Positions 21,756 through 33,200 of a stretch of DNA of 64,000 nt are shown here, in pieces (the stretch's first letter is position 1; every line of letters begins with the position of its first letter). The notes below the pieces were generated by a model, which searched no databases, had not been told where the DNA came from, and saw only the letters and a program-made list of their open reading frames with translations. The position numbers were made by a program, and so were the translations under genes. This DNA comes from Gigaspora rosea (taxonomy: Eukaryota > Glomeromycota > Glomeromycetes > Diversisporales > Gigasporaceae), in assembly GCA_003550325.1 (NCBI GenBank), contig QKWP01000345.1, positions 62,001 through 126,000 on the forward strand, in the 5' to 3' direction.

Positions 21756-22470
21756 TGATGGTAGATCACGTGATAGAAAAGAGAAACAGCCACACGACAG
21801 CCATGCCCAAAGCATCGAAGTGCCCGTGCATGTGAAGATCAAACAGCGTGGGAACTCATATGCATGCGTGAACGACATATGTCAATGCAGATGCGTGGGC
21901 GTAATCCAAGCAAGAATAGGAACGGGCACTGGTAAAATCGAGTAAATATATAGGTTTAGGCCGCAGATAAGTATTTAGGTTTACTTAGATATATGTCTGA
22001 GTTTTTATTCTTACATTAGATTTAAAAAAATGAAATTTCTTTCAGTATTGTAAAAAGTTTCTATTAAATTTAATAAAGATAAAAGCAAGGTCTCACCTTC
22101 AACATTTAAAAAAAAAAAAAAAAAAAAATCGAGTAAATATAAGAACCAAGGGCGGCGGAATTTATCCGCTAACGCCTCGACCAAAATATTCTCGCAACCC
22201 ACCCAACCACTCCCAGGAAAGTAACACGTGATTCTGCCGGATCGCTACGGCGAGCGGAAACCACCGGCTGTTTCCACGGCGACCCACGATTGCGGTGGTC
22301 TTTGCCGTTCCGGCCAACTCGGCCAATTGCTTATTATGACACTACATATTTGCTTAGTTTTCAATAAACGACATAAATCACGTGCCGGCGCGGAATTACA
22401 ATTGTTGTGTAACGCGAGTCTTTTCGTTATAAATATTATAATTATTATTGATTTGATTGGGTAAATTGAA
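21756..22470. repeat. Dispersed repeat, CpG-rich copy
   Basis: This aligns with 42025-42430 through blocks such as AAGAGAAACAGCCACA, GGGAACTCATATGC, GACATATGTCAATG, AACCACTCCCAGG and ACCACCGGCTGTTTCC. Here many CpGs survive (GGGCGGCGGAATTTATCCGC); in the other copy most are TG or CA. The alignment is interrupted here by the poly(A) retroposon at 21951-22124. No coding region is evident, and the open frames seen are not shared between copies. Confidence 0.65.
21951..22124 (+). mobile_element. Short poly(A) retroposon (SINE or truncated LINE)
   Basis: A 174-bp insert ends in CAACATTTA followed by about 20 A. It is bounded by the 17-bp direct repeat AAAATCGAGTAAATATA at 21934-21950 and 22125-22141. 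That is the mark of target-primed reverse transcription. The uninterrupted relative near 42230 lacks the insert. The 3' part (CAAGGTCTCACCTTCAACAT) matches the complement of about 36248-36268, a second family member. No clear RNA polymerase III boxes are seen. Confidence 0.85.
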
Positions 22471-22564
22471 ACATGTAAATGTTATGTCATTTAATGTAAT
22501 CTTTTATACCGACATCATATAAGTGACATTCTCGATCTTCCTTACACCCAATTCAGGTTTATAT

Positions 22565-22740
22565 AGTGTTGGCGGTAGAATTACTGAATTACGGCATTAC
22601 GGCATTCTGCCATATAGTAGAATTAATTACGGCACAGAACCGCCGTAATGACTTAATGCCGTAATGACGTAATTCCATAATGACGTAATGCCTTAATGCT
22701 GTAATACAGCATTATAATACAATGGTACAATAAACATGTG
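22565..22740. repeat. GGCATTACGG minisatellite within a dispersed repeat end
   Basis: It begins GTGTTGGCGGTAGAATTA and continues with iterated TTACGGCATTACGGCATT, AATGCCGTAATGACGTAATG and CTTAATGCTGTAATAC units. The same start (complement) is at about 41940-41965 and the same units are at 39560-39730, so both are copies of one element. Confidence 0.55.
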
Positions 22741-22789
22741 ACTTATCTCTTTATTGGCACAGCAATGATTATTAACGGCCTTAAACAAA

Positions 22790-22976
22790 ATCATGAAATG
22801 AGAATTTTCCAAATTTTCTTCTATTGCATGGTTACCTAATTGGGCTAAAAAAAGTCAATCAAATGTTTTACGAATTTGAATGCTTTGTAAAATGGTTCTA
22901 AGTTCAAGTGCAAGAACAAAGCATGTGCAAGTGCAAAAACAAGAACAATTGCTCCGCAATAGATAAACAAAAACAC
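22790..22976. repeat. Left block of the dispersed repeat split by the 11.9-kb element
   Basis: This matches 9085-9268 (TTTTCCAAATTTTC, repeated AAGTGCAAGAAC, TGCTCCGC). Its continuation lies across the large insertion at 34893-34926, and then across a hAT MITE at 35447-35660. Confidence 0.65.
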
Positions 22977-23166
22977 ATATGGGCGGATTTGTTTCCATTC
23001 GATATGTCACATAAATCCGGTTTTGTCACACATGATGATCAAACATGATCATCAACCAATCATATGATTTTGTTCTATTATATCACTAGAATTTAAATTA
23101 TCTGAATCTTCAGAATCTTAGAGCCGAACAACTGCTGAAGAATTAGCCAGTACGTTGAGAATTCCA

Positions 23167-23986
23167 ATGGCGAGTAAATGTCAACTTTGCTGGGAGATTC
23201 TTTCTTCTCGAAAAAAGCTTGTAAATCACGAATGAAACAAGCATCGAAATAACAAAATCATACCTCATCGCAAGCTACTTATTCAACCATCCCTTGAGCT
23301 AATCACATTTTATCAAGACGCATTTATAGTTCTTGTTAAAAAACGTCTTGGCTTTAATAGACATTCGATAGGCGCAAAACAAGTTTCTATTCATGCTTTT
23401 CCGGAAAATATATTTGTTTTTCTTTTTGAAAGTGAACCTTCTTTCCGTTATAGTCCTGTGCAACGAAAGTATTCTTGTTTTTTTCAGGGTGAGGCTGGTG
23501 AGCAAAGATTGAAACAACTAATCAATTATGACAATTGGAACGTCCGACAAGATCCAAAATTACAAACTATCGGTTATGTTCTATTTGTGGATAATGAGAG
23601 TTCGTACGGAGTTAACTTTAGTTGGTCGCAATCAGAGGTTAAGGAGAATAATCGCATTTTTCAATGCGGTACCGTCACTTGTAAATTCATAGCAGATTCT
23701 GGAGAATTTTCTCAACAGTAAGGATTAGAATATAGGATTTTGTTAACAAGACGTCTAAAAGGTTTTTTATTAGCAAAAACCCCACTATATTTATTGTTTT
23801 ATTTTTTTTTTATACATTTAACTCTATTTTATTAGACCTACCGTATCCAAAGCGAATCACGTTACCCCGAATCTACCACAAGTGCATGAGGCTGATCCAA
23901 ATAAAGATTCTTCAAGTAATGGGTCAATTCAAAAAAATTATAGATCCATATTACCTCGGGTACCTTTTCAGCAAATCAACAGATAA
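23167..23986 (+). pseudogene. Zinc-finger accessory gene of the TIR element, copy 1
   Basis: Exon 1 (23167-23717) and exon 2 (23836-23986) join in phase 2 over a 118-bp intron with a GTAAGG donor and TTTATTAG acceptor. The protein starts MASKCQLCWEILSSRKKL, a CxxC zinc-binding start, and includes RYSPVQRKYSCFFQ and CGTVTCKFIADSG. It ends VPFQQINR. Compared with copy 2, a codon that reads AGA there is TGA here (near 23233), so translation from the first ATG stops early. The tail exon is intact. Confidence 0.7.
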
Positions 23987-24222
23987 TTAAAATCTGTTTT
24001 ATTATTAGAGATATAGTATATAAGCAAAATAGATTTAGATCGTTACAAGATTAAATAAATTGTAAATACAGTGCTGTTGAAAGAAATGTGGATTTTTGAT
24101 TGTTGAATATTTTAATTTAAAAAAAAAAAAAGAAATTTTGGTTATTACATTTAGATCACCTAATCCCTTAATAGTTCATACAATACGGAGATTTATGAGA
24201 TCACGAAAGGTAATCAAGAGAT

Positions 24223-24359
24223 TTCAAGATGTTGATTGGTAGAATTCAAACGGCAAACTTGCATTCAACACTATCATAAGACTCTATGGACATGCATGTC
24301 CGTAAAGTCATATAATAATGTTGCATGACAAGTTGATCGTTTGAATTTTACCAATCAAC
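24223..24359. mobile_element. Foldback MITE, GTTGATTGGTAGAATTCAAA
   Basis: Arms of about 60 bp begin GTTGATTGGTAGAATTCAAA and end with the complement (TTTGAATTTTACCAATCAAC). The centre is ATGGACATGCATGTCC. The second duplication unit carries the same element near 28535-28671. Confidence 0.7.
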
Positions 24360-24637
24360 ATACCGAATTTTTCCAATTTTGATAGTGTTTTTTTAGTTTT
24401 TGAAGGTACCAAATAATCATATTAATGAAGGTATTATCTAATATAAATTAGGTAAATAGCAATGAGCTTTATAATACGCTAACGATGAAAGTTTGAGTGT
24501 TCTGGAAGCAAATTTTACAAAATTACGAAGGATAAGCTACGTATAGCTAAGAACAGCACTTGGATTTCTATTTTTACATGATATTAATAATTATAGAGAC
24601 TTTGTAAGTGCGAAATGTATTTTATATAAAACTTTTA

Positions 24638-24798
24638 TTCCCCATCTCATTATGATTGCATGACGGGGATTTACATGTTACTTATCACAAAAATTTTTTT
24701 TTTTCTTATTTGTTATTACCCGGGGGAAATAACAAATAACAATTGTGATTAATAAATGTAAATCTCCGTCATGCAATCATAATGAGACGGGGAATAAC
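24638..24798. mobile_element. Foldback MITE, TTATTCCCCATCTCATTATG
   Basis: Long inverted arms run from TTATTCCCCATCTCATTATG to its complement ending GGGGAATAA. The centre is AACAAATAAC around CCCGGGGG. A further GGGGAATA / TATTCCC pair follows on the right. The duplicate copy is near 28938-29095. Confidence 0.7.
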
Positions 24799-25970
24799 TC
24801 ATTTATTCCACGTGCCGGGGAATATTTCATTATTCCCACCGTCCTAGGGAATAAATTTAACATCTGATATTTCAATTTAACCAGAATGCTGGCTTGTATC
24901 GAACCTTCTATCCTTAAATTAACGTGATATGGAATTCTACGGCCACTATATTGGTAATTCTAAACATTTTTAAGCAAACAATCATTTAAAATAATATAGA
25001 ATAATTTATAATTTGCAACTTTACAGTACTCAAGATTTATATATGTGCCATTGGGGTTGTACGTCAACTAAGTAAATCAAATTTATATCAGGTCACCTTA
25101 ACATTTAGCTATTAAAATATTTAAATCAAAAAATTGATGATATCACTGATCGAACATATATTACGTAAATTAAATATAAAAATAACTTGAATTTCTTTTA
25201 GATGCACAGATCGAATTTCTTTCTCTTTCGAAGTTTTTTAAAAACAAATCGTTTTTTACGCAACATATTTACAAAGTGACGAAGCGTTTTTTTCTAAAAT
25301 ATTGTGAAACTTTGGCTCCAAATCAATTATTTAATATTCTTCAGTTTTTTTAATAATAAAATTTTTAAATTTAAGCCGGATTTGCTTTTTTTTTATTTAA
25401 ATATAAAAAATGACTTCGTAACTTTTCTCATAGAGACCTATTATTAATTTTCGCAAAATATTACTTTGAATTATGTTAAAGTTAGAGCTATGCATCTATT
25501 TTGTCATTTTGTATATAAATTATATAATGACGATAAGCATGGATTTAATGATTATATTAAAATTTGATACGGTATCACTATCATGACCCATTGTTATACG
25601 AAAAAAAATTCTATAACAAATTTTTATATATTGTGTATTCAAAATTACGAAATTTCAATAACGAAAATTACACAAAGTTACATAAAACCAAAATTACCGT
25701 AATTTGATATCCCTAACCATTTTTAAGCTTGAACTTATAGGGTGCCAGCAGCCCCTACTTACACTTATATGTTTTTAAAATTATTTATAAATTTAATAAA
25801 ATATTATCCAAATACGAAAATTTTTTGTAATGATAAAGATTTTATGCAAAATTATCATCAATATAAGAAATTGACCAACCGATTTGACTGGCTAAGCTGA
25901 AGATTAGCTTTGCCAATTTTCTTTATTTGTCAGGATCATTAATACCTGCGTAAATGAAATACCTTTTTAT

Positions 25971-26314
25971 TTAATTCAATAAATTTTCCTTATTATTTGC
26001 ATTGATATTTTGTATTGTAATTTCTTTAGGAGTATTATGAATTAAATAAAAAAGTTGTCGATTCTCAAAGGACATAATATCATAAACAACTGATTGTTCT
26101 TTATTTCCGCCTTCCATCGTAGTACTTCCAAAAAATATTCGAACCTAATAATAAATTTATTAGAAAAGTATGTGTAAATATAATTTTAATTACAAGCTTA
26201 TATATATTACCTGGTTATGATTTTTTTTTTCTATACTCGATGTAGAAAAAATTTGTAAAGAAAGACCTTTAGTTTTTAACTGTTGCATAAATAACGGTAC
26301 ATGTTTTGCAAATA
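25971..26314 (-). pseudogene. 3' end of the transposase gene, duplicate fragment
   Basis: The terminal exon (25971-26144; starts VRIFFGSTTMEGG, ends NNKENLLN) and about 107 bp of the preceding exon are present. The fragment is cut off at the tandem-duplication junction at 26314, so it has no start or catalytic domain. It is nearly identical to the full copy's exons at 30260-30603. Confidence 0.85.
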
Positions 26315-26315
26315 N
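26315..26315. other. Single N at the tandem-duplication junction
   Basis: The only ambiguous base seen lies between the last base of unit 1 and the first matching base of unit 2. It may mark an assembly join rather than a real base. Confidence 0.95.
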
Positions 26316-26320
26316 TTCCA

Positions 26321-28293
26321 ATGGCGAGTAAATGTCAACTTTGCTGGGAGATTCTTTCTTCTCGAAAAAAGCTTGTAAATCATGAAAGAAACAAGTATCG
26401 AAATAACAAAATCATACCTCATCGCAAGCTACTTATTCAACCATCCCTTGAGCAAATCACATTTTATCAAGATGCATTTATAGTTCTTGTTAAAAAACGT
26501 CTTGGCTTTAATAGACATTCGATAGGCACAAAACAAGTTTCTATTCATGCTTTTCCGGAAAATATATTTGTTTTTCTTTTTGAAAGTGAACCTTCTTTCC
26601 GTTATAGTCCTGTGCAACGAAAGTATTCTTGTTTTTTTCAGGGTGAGGCTTGTGAGCAAAGATTGAAACAACTAATCAATTATGACAATTGGAACGTCCG
26701 ACAAGATCCAAAATTACAAACTATCGGTTATGTTCTATTTGTAGATAATGAGAGTTCGTACGGAGTTAACTTTAGTTGGTCGCAATCAGAGGTTAAGGAG
26801 AATAATCGCATTTTTCAATGCGGTACCGTTACTTGTAAATTCATAGCAGATTCTGGAGAATTTTCTCAACAGTAAGGATTAGAATATAGGATTTTGTTAA
26901 CAAGACGTCTAAAAGGTTTTTTATTAGCAAAAACCCCACTATAATTATTTATTTTTTTTGCTTTGACAATCCTGCTTTTATTAACTAGGAAGACTGCATA
27001 TCTTTGTATACAAAATTTCAGTTTATAGCTATTACCGAAATCTCTCCTTTCTCTAATAAAAACTTACTCGTGCTATATAATGTCTGCTAAGTACAATTTG
27101 CCGCAACAACAATTTTCTTAAACAGGGGCATGCAACTCTCTGCACGTCCTCCCCCGTAATCACTGATTGGCTGCTGTTAGCCTTGTCAAGATTGCCAATT
27201 TCTTTAAATCCTCCTCACCTAGCTTCAATGGTAGAGTGATTTCAATCCAAGAACAAAAAGAAAAAAGGTACAAGCAAGAAATTTAAAAGGAAAATAAAAA
27301 AAGGGGAGAAACTACAAAACCTAATCAAAATACCAAATATAACAAAAAGAAAAGAAGAAAGATGAGAAAGACAAAGAAAAAAAACTAATCTATAACAAAC
27401 ACATAAAAGAAATGTGTGGACGTAAAAATTATATAATACTGTATAGAAACTTTACCAAAGTATTATATGTAAACTATATAGCAGAGAAATATACACTAAT
27501 ACACTACGCCTAAATCTTATAAAAGAAAAGAAATTTCTACGAATATTCCAGAAAAATCTCTGACACGTCATTCACTATTTACATTGTAGCAAAATGCGCA
27601 CTCGTGATGTCGACTTCAATTAGATAGCCGCAATCCCGATTTGGAAGGAGTAAACACTGCTGATCTTCTGGAGGGGGTAAGCTAGATTTCCCACTTTTTG
27701 GTAAAATTTCGAAAAAACCAAAGAAGAGTACCAAAAGTACCAACTTGTAAAGGACTGAAAGAGTATATGCTATACAAAATATTATATTCAACCAAAAGTA
27801 TGCTTCTACTAATGTTTCCACTCCTTTTGACAAAAACTTTAGAGTTTTTGGCTCTACTACATCTTCTATAGTACCAGAGTCTTCTACCGGGGAGTCAACC
27901 CCAAAAGGAGAATTCTTTTTCAGCTCTATTTCAATTATCTCAACATTCGATCTGGAACTCTGATTTCCAGTTGCTCCAGGGTAAAGTTTTGTTGTGTATA
28001 AGTATAATAATTGTATAGTTGTCATAGGTCGGTAGTTGTGAAAAAGTTGGTACGAGGGATCGTCAGAAAGAGTTGTGTGTATTATGGTGCACTATATTTA
28101 TTGTTTTATTTTTTTTTTATACATTTAACTCTATTTTATTAGACCTACCGTATTCAAAGCGAATCACGTTACCCTGAATCTACCACAAGTGCATGAGGCT
28201 GATCCAAATAAAGATTCTTCAAGTAATGGGTCAATTCAAAAAAATTATAGATCCATATTACCTCAGGTACCTTTTCAGCAAATCAACAGATAA
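26321..28293 (+). CDS. Zinc-finger accessory gene of the TIR element, copy 2
   Basis: Exon 1 (26321-26871) is open from MASKCQLCWEIL to the GTAAGG donor. Exon 2 (28143-28293) begins after TTTATTAG and ends VPFQQINR. The product is about 233 aa. The N terminus has CxxC followed by His residues (a C2H2-like finger). The rest is unrecognised; it has a Ser/Asn-rich tail. The intron is 1271 bp because a retroposed sequence sits in it; in copy 1 the same intron is 118 bp. It lies near the left TIR and is read towards the transposase, so it may be an accessory DNA-binding factor. That role is inference from position and the zinc-binding start. Confidence 0.6.
26944..28089 (-). mobile_element. Retroposed 1146-bp insert in the zinc-finger gene intron
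   Basis: This sequence is present only in duplication unit 2. It is bounded by CACTATA at 26937-26943 and 28090-28096, a 7-bp direct repeat present once in unit 1. Read on the minus strand it starts with a short leader, contains a 148-codon open frame and ends GCAAAAAAAATAAATAAT, an A-rich tail. This fits a reverse-transcribed mRNA or a 5'-truncated non-LTR element. A tRNA-like string TAGCTTCAATGG occurs at 27223-27234 on the plus strand but has no properly spaced B box. Confidence 0.65.
27579..28025 (-). CDS. 148-aa hypothetical protein with a membrane segment, in the retroposed insert
   Basis: The open frame starts MTTIQLLYLYTTKLYPG close to the 5' end of the insert and ends at TGA-side residues HFATM. 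A hydrophobic stretch (FWLNIIFCIAYTLSVLYK, then LVLLVLFFGFFEIL) around residues 80-110 could form one or two membrane helices. Acidic, Ser-rich sequence precedes it and a Pro-rich, Cys-containing tail follows. I recognise no family. If the insert is a retrocopy, the parent gene lies elsewhere and this copy may not be expressed. Confidence 0.4.
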   Translation of the reverse strand: MTTIQLLYLYTTKLYPGATGNQSSRSNVEIIEIELKKNSPFGVDSPVEDSGTIEDVVEPKTLKFLSKGVETLVEAYFWLNIIFCIAYTLSVLYKLVLLVLFFGFFEILPKSGKSSLPPPEDQQCLLLPNRDCGYLIEVDITSAHFATM

Positions 28294-30259
28294 TTAAAAT
28301 CTGTTTTATTATTAGAGATATAGTATAAGCAAAATAGATTTAGATCGTTACAAGATTAAATAAATTGTAAATACAGTGCTGTTGAAAGAAATGTGGATTT
28401 TTGATTGTTGAATATTTTAATTTAAAAAAAAAAAAAATTTTGGTTATTACATTTAGATCACCTAATCTCTTAATAGTTCATACAATACGGTAGATTTATG
28501 AGATCACGAAAGGTAATCAAGAGATTTCAAGATGTTGATTGGTAGAATTCAAATGGCCAACTTGCATTCAACACTATCATAAGACTCTATGGACATGCAT
28601 GTCTGTAAAGTCATATAATAATGTTGCATGACAAGTTGATTGTTTGAATTTTACCAATCAACATACCGAATTTTTCCAATTTTGATAGTGTTTTTTTAGT
28701 TTTTGAAGGTACCAAATAATCATATTAATGAAGGTATTATCTAATATAAATTAGGTAAATAACAATGAACTTTATAATACGCTAACGATGAAAGTTTGAG
28801 TGTTCTGGAAGCAAATTTTACAAAATTACGAAGGATAAGCTACGTATAGCTAAGAACAGCACTTGGATTTTTTTTTTTACATGATATTAATAATTATAGA
28901 GACTTTGTAAGTGCGAAATGTATTTTATATAAAACTTTTATTCCCATTTCATTATGATTGCATGACGGGATTTACATATTACTTATCACAAAAATTTTTT
29001 TTTTCTTATTTGTTATTACCCGGGGGAAATAACAAATAACAATTGTGATTAATAAATGTAAATCTCCGTCATGCAATCATAATAAGACGGGGAATAACTC
29101 ATTTATTCCATGTGCCGGGGAATATTTCATTATTCCTACCGTCCTAGGGAATAAATTTAACATCTGATATTTTAATTTAACCAGAATGCTGGCTTGTATC
29201 GAACCTTCTATCCTTAAATTAACGTGATATGGAATTCTACAGCCACTATATTGGTAATTCTAAACATTTTTAAGCAAAAAATCATTTAAAATAATATAGA
29301 ATAATTTATAATTTGCAACTTTACAGTACTTAAGATTTATATAGGTGCCATTGGGGTTGTACGTCAACTAAGTAAATCAAATTTATATCAGGTCACCTTA
29401 ACATTTAGCTATTAAAATATTTAAATCAAAAAATTAATGATATCACTGATCGAACATATATTACGTAAATTAAATATAAAAATAACTTGAATTTCTTTTA
29501 GATGCACAGATCGAATTTTTTTCTCTTTCGAAGTTTTTTAAAAACAAATCATTTTTTACGCAACATATTTACAAAGTAACGAAGCGTTTTTTTCTAAAAT
29601 ATTGTGAAACTTTGGCTCCAAATTGATTATTTAATATTCTTCAGTTTTTTTAATAATAAAATTTTTAAATTTAAGCCGGATTTGCTTTTTTTTATTTAAA
29701 TATAAAAAATGACTTCGTAACTTTTCTCATAGAAACCTATTATTAATTTTCGCAAAATATTACTTTGAATTATATTAAAGTTAGAGCTATGCATCTATTT
29801 TGTCATTTTGTATATAATGACGATAAGCATGGTTTTAATGATTATATTAAAATTTGATACGGTATCACTATTATGACCCATTGTTATACGAAAAAAATTC
29901 TATAACAAATTTTTATATATTGTGTATTCAAAATTACGAAATTTCAATACCGAAAATTACACAAAGTTACATAAAACCAAAATTACCATAATTTGATATC
30001 CCTAACCATTTTTAAGCTTGAACTTATAGGGTGCCAGCAGCCCCTACTTACACTTATATGTTTTTAAAATTATTTATAAATTTAATAAAATATTATCCAA
30101 ATACGAAAATTTTTTGTAATGATAAAGATTTTATGCAAAATTATCATCAATATAAGAAATTGACCAACAGATTTGACTGGCTAAGCTGAAGATTAGCTTT
30201 GCCAATTTTCTTTATTTGTCAGGATCATTAATACCTGCGTAAATGAAATACCTTTTTAT

Positions 30260-33200
30260 TTAATTCAATAAATTTTCCTTATTATTTGCATAGATATTTT
30301 GTATTGTAATTTCTTTAGGAGTATTATGAATTAAATAAAAAAGTTGTCGATTCTCAAAGGACATAATATCATAAACAACTGATTGTTCTTTATTTCCGCC
30401 TTCCATCGTAGTACTTCCAAAAAATATTCGAACCTAATAATAAATTTATTAGAAAAGTATGTGTAAATATAATTTTAATTACAAGCTTATATATATTACC
30501 TGGTTATGATTTTTTTTTTCTATACTCGATGTAGAAAAAATTTGTAAAGAAAGACCTTTAGTTTTTAACTGTTGCATAAATAACGGTACATGTTTTGCAA
30601 ATACATGCATGTACGGAGTTACGTCTGCCTTGCGATAAAGACCAAAATTTTGTAATGAATTTATGTAACCTTCAGACGGGCAACAAAAAGTTCGAACCCA
30701 ATTTTCCGCATCAATTTTATATTGATGAATCTCTTGATCGGTAAGTTGTGATTGGCGTAAAATGTTATACAATCGGTAAAATTCACGCCATAATTGTTCG
30801 ATATTTTGTCCACATATACCGGAAATAAATTGAGCTACCGGAAATTTTTCTAACATTTTTTTTTTATCGGGGCCCATCAACGAAGTCCAAGTCCATTTAT
30901 TACCTGCTGATTTAAAGAATTCGAATTGTATTGAAAGGCTCTTAAATGCTGTCTCAACAATTGGTTTAATTTGTTTTTCAAATTCTTTTTTTTTGAACAG
31001 ATCGTTAAACAAACATTCCATCAAAATATCCGATATGCGCAAAAGCATGTGTAATTCATCGGGAATATAATTTTAAGATCAATCGCTGAAAATAAAACTG
31101 GTTTTTTTGTGCCTAATTAAATTATTAAATTTAAAAGCATATAATCAATTTTTATTAATTTTATTTGATAATATATTACATAATGATTATAAAATAGATT
31201 ACATTTTGAATTTCCCGTGTTAGTCCAAACTTGATCCGTGACACCGCATCGCAATTACAGTAAAGACAAAAATAATTTGCGTTTGGGGCATTTAACCCCA
31301 TAATTATGTACATGAATTTCCAATCCCCACAAAAAAATAATTCTACGGGCCAATGAACACCATCATGATCAAGAAATCCATTATTTTTAAGATCTGATAG
31401 TTCTTGTTCAAAGATATGTCCAATATTCGCTAATGAATTGTATTTTTCTTGCCCGATATATAAACATATGCTTAAGTAATAAAATTTTTATAATTAAATT
31501 AATAAATAAAAAATAAATAATTAAATTAATAAAATTAAAATAATAAATAATTAAAATAATAAATAATTAAAATAATAAAAAATTAAATAATAAATAATTA
31601 AAATAATAAATAATAATTAAAATAATAAATAATTAAAATAATAAATAATTAAATAATAAATAATTAAAATAATAAATAATAAATAAATGCGTGAGATTGA
31701 AAACCCGGATGCGAATATTTAAGTTTTTCACTATGACGGGTTTAATTCCTAATATTTGTAAAATTATTATGTTTCAGTTTCGATTAGAGTTGTTTACATA
31801 AATTACAATTTTACAATATACATTAATTTTACGTAAGTTTCAGAAAATTAAAAAATTTCATGTAATTACCCCACATCATACATAAAGTACCAGAGCTACA
31901 AAAATTCAGCCAGTATTATTGCATCATTGATTTGAATGTACGATCTAAGTTGAATCGGCGAAAATTTGATCATATGTCGTGTGTTCAAAATTACAATTAC
32001 ATGAAATTTCAATTTGCCGGAACTTACACAAAATTACACAAAGTTACGTAAAATTACATACCTAGTTTTGATAGAATGCCGATATATAATAATATAATTC
32101 TTCTAATTCAAGATTATAGTCTTCAAGGTTCAAAGGAGTCAGCAGTGTTCTTGCAAATGCACCGGTAATAGAGTTGTGTTACATAAATTACATTACATGT
32201 AATTTTACGTGCGTAAGTTTCAAAAAATTCTACTCCATGAAAAAAACCAGGAGCTTTCTTGATCTTCAAGATTAAGTTGGCCGTTTTTAAGAATTCCTTC
32301 AAAAATTTTTAATGCTTTGAAAAGTTTGCATTGTTCGAAATATTGTCCGAAGCCAAAATTAAAGCCAAAAAGGAAATTGAAACCCTATTTGTCTAGAGTA
32401 ATCGTAGCAATGCCCATGTTGAGTTGAGGGTTTCAGTAATTAGGTTCCACTTTTACAATAGAAAAATCAAGACCATCTTTCGGGCTGTAACCTCTTATAA
32501 CCAACTTGGCCCAAAGAAAAAGAACGAGGAAAACCTAACAAAAAATCCCGAGTTTGACAAAGCCATAGAAGCAGAGAAAGCACGAACTATAAAAGCAAAA
32601 GCAGCAGGTATGTTGCCTTTTTTCAAACTCTTGAAAGCATTATTGTCCAGTACTAAAGTATTTGAATTCATTGTGTTAGTTAAATAAAGTGATGAAATAT
32701 CATAATTCAAATAAATTTACAAACCCGTTTATATTGTCATGATAACTTAAGTAAATTTCGCTATTCTCAATAGGATTGTGTCGATTTAAAATTTCATTAG
32801 AAATAGTTGTACTAAAGCATTGGAATTGCTTGTTGAATGGTAGGATCATTGTCCCAACAGTTTTTGTAAAGTTCGATATATTGAAATAGTGTGATTTTCC
32901 ATTTTTGATTCAAAAGTTTGCATGGTGGCTTTCAAATCAAAATTTTCCAAAGGATTATAAGGGGTTAAGTTGCTATTATGAATACTTAAATATTCATTTC
33001 CAAGTTTCACTCTTACACAATAATTAATAAGTAATTAAATTAAATAATTAAACTAGTACAAAATTTACCAATACTGATGATCCGGTTTTAAAACATTTTT
33101 ATCCTCATTCAAAAGACAAAAAGTCATCATGACATGATTTTGCTTGCGGCCTACATTATGACCGTCGCCCCCAAGTTTTAGCCTAATATCTCCTAGAAGA

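Larger units (their letters stand above)
23162..26314. repeat. Tandem duplication unit 1 (3153 bp)
   Basis: This unit runs from TTCCAATGGCGAG (just before the zinc-finger ATG) to GTTTTGCAAATA (inside transposase coding sequence). Unit 2 at 26316-30603 repeats it almost base for base apart from a 1.15-kb insertion and scattered small differences. Because the right end cuts into the transposase, unit 1 carries only that gene's 3' end. Confidence 0.92.
26316..30603. repeat. Tandem duplication unit 2 (with a 1146-bp insertion)
   Basis: Copy of 23162-26314, interrupted at 26944-28089. Outside the insertion, differences from unit 1 are sparse single bases and short homopolymer changes, so the duplication is recent or maintained. 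Confidence 0.92.

Noticed and set aside
21577-21945. 122-codon open frame
   Set aside because: Crosses the right end of the hAT MITE at 21747 and continues into another repeat, so it is not a gene.
23299-23517. 72-codon minus-strand frame (and its twin at 26429-26671)
   Set aside because: Shadow of the zinc-finger gene on the other strand; no motifs.
27222-27260. tRNA-like A-box string in the retroposed insert
   Set aside because: The B-box-like string follows at once instead of about 30-40 nt later, and no cloverleaf can be drawn.
32495-32710. 71-codon minus-strand frame opposite the coiled-coil fragment
   Set aside because: The plus-strand reading has the more protein-like composition; this one looks like its shadow.
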